Assembly: GCF_036417845.1 (NCBI RefSeq) | Contig: NC_089979.1 | Span: 53,854,262 to 53,918,261 of the forward strand | Length of the DNA: 64,000 nucleotides | Reading direction: 5' to 3' | Origin: Apteryx mantelli | Lineage: Eukaryota; Chordata; Aves; Apterygiformes; Apterygidae | In this document: positions 63,758 through 64,000 of the stretch, piece after piece | Position numbering within the stretch: the first letter of the stretch is position 1 | Layout of the letters: each line of letters opens with the position of its first letter | Program-made: the position numbers and the translations under genes | The notes under the pieces: generated by a model | Databases searched by the model: none | The model's input: the letters and a program-made list of their open reading frames with translations, nothing else | What the model was told of the DNA's origin: nothing

Positions 63758-64000
63758 GCAAATCTCTGGATGCTTACAGATAGCTTTTCCGTTTCCATTC
63801 ACTTTATTTCTCAGGGTTTGTTTTTTCTTTTTTTCCTGTTAGAGCCTTTTGCATGCATTTTTAGCATTTCAGCTTTTGCTTCTATGGACTCTGGGGCTGC
63901 TCAGGCATACCTGCACCTCTGTATTAAGACTGTAAATGGGCAGGGAGAGGGGACGGCTTACAGTGGTAGAGGTTTCGGGACAAATATCAATGAATGTAGA
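63758..64000 (+). other. MYL12B: MYL12B 3' UTR (partial)
   Basis: It continues to the window edge without an AATAAA. It can be aligned in blocks to the MYL12A 3' UTR (GAGCAAA after the stop, then TTTGCATGCATTTTTAG and a cytosine-rich CCTGCACCT block). It carries many substitutions and indels starting only a few bases after the stop codon. Confidence 0.75.

Overview
This is vertebrate genomic DNA, most likely avian. It has intron-split genes, CpG-island promoters and CR1 non-LTR retrotransposons, including two young copies with the bird-type 3' end (terminal ATTCTGTG octamers). No bacterial-style gene organisation is present. Nearly all short open frames here are chance frames inside introns and intergenic DNA.

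Three genes can be supported. The left third holds the 5' coding part of MYOM1 (myomesin-1, sarcomere M-band) on the minus strand: exon 2 with the start codon (13739-14203) and exon 3 (4108-4245). Their splice phases fit each other across a 9.5-kb intron. The rest of MYOM1 runs off the left edge. Its non-coding first exon was not located and should lie somewhere right of 14.2 kb. The right half holds two tandem plus-strand genes for non-muscle/smooth-muscle myosin regulatory light chain. Each has a CpG island, a non-coding exon 1 and three coding exons. The order MYOM1(-), MYL12A(+), MYL12B(+) matches the order known in mammals, and I use it to name the two copies: MYL12A (43895-45765, 172 aa) and MYL12B (59266-63757, 171 aa; its 3' UTR runs off the right edge).

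Layout: 1-14.2 kb, MYOM1 exons 3 and 2 with introns, plus a pair of inverted ~165-bp repeats near 10.3 and 11.5 kb. 14.2-38.3 kb, no recognisable exon; two nearly identical CR1 copies in opposite orientation (19.2-20.55 and 28.3-28.9 kb), an older CR1, an ancient LINE remnant and a CA/TA microsatellite. 38.3-39.8 kb, MYL12A CpG island with a perfect CArG (SRF) box. 43.9-46.1 kb, MYL12A coding exons and polyadenylation signal. 46.1-56.6 kb, intergenic DNA with ancient LINE ends. 56.6-58.0 kb, MYL12B CpG island with a (TCCGG)9 array. 59.25-64 kb, MYL12B.

The three genes all serve actomyosin. Myomesin cross-links thick filaments at the M-band, and the MYL12 proteins are the phosphorylation-regulated light chains of non-muscle and smooth-muscle myosin II. 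The most interesting signal is the state of MYL12B. It carries eight amino-acid replacements relative to MYL12A, one of them in the kinase-recognition segment, plus a one-residue deletion. Apart from that deletion, its last coding exon is identical in nucleotides to that of MYL12A, while the adjoining 3' UTR has diverged. This suggests gene conversion acting on a copy under relaxed or altered constraint.
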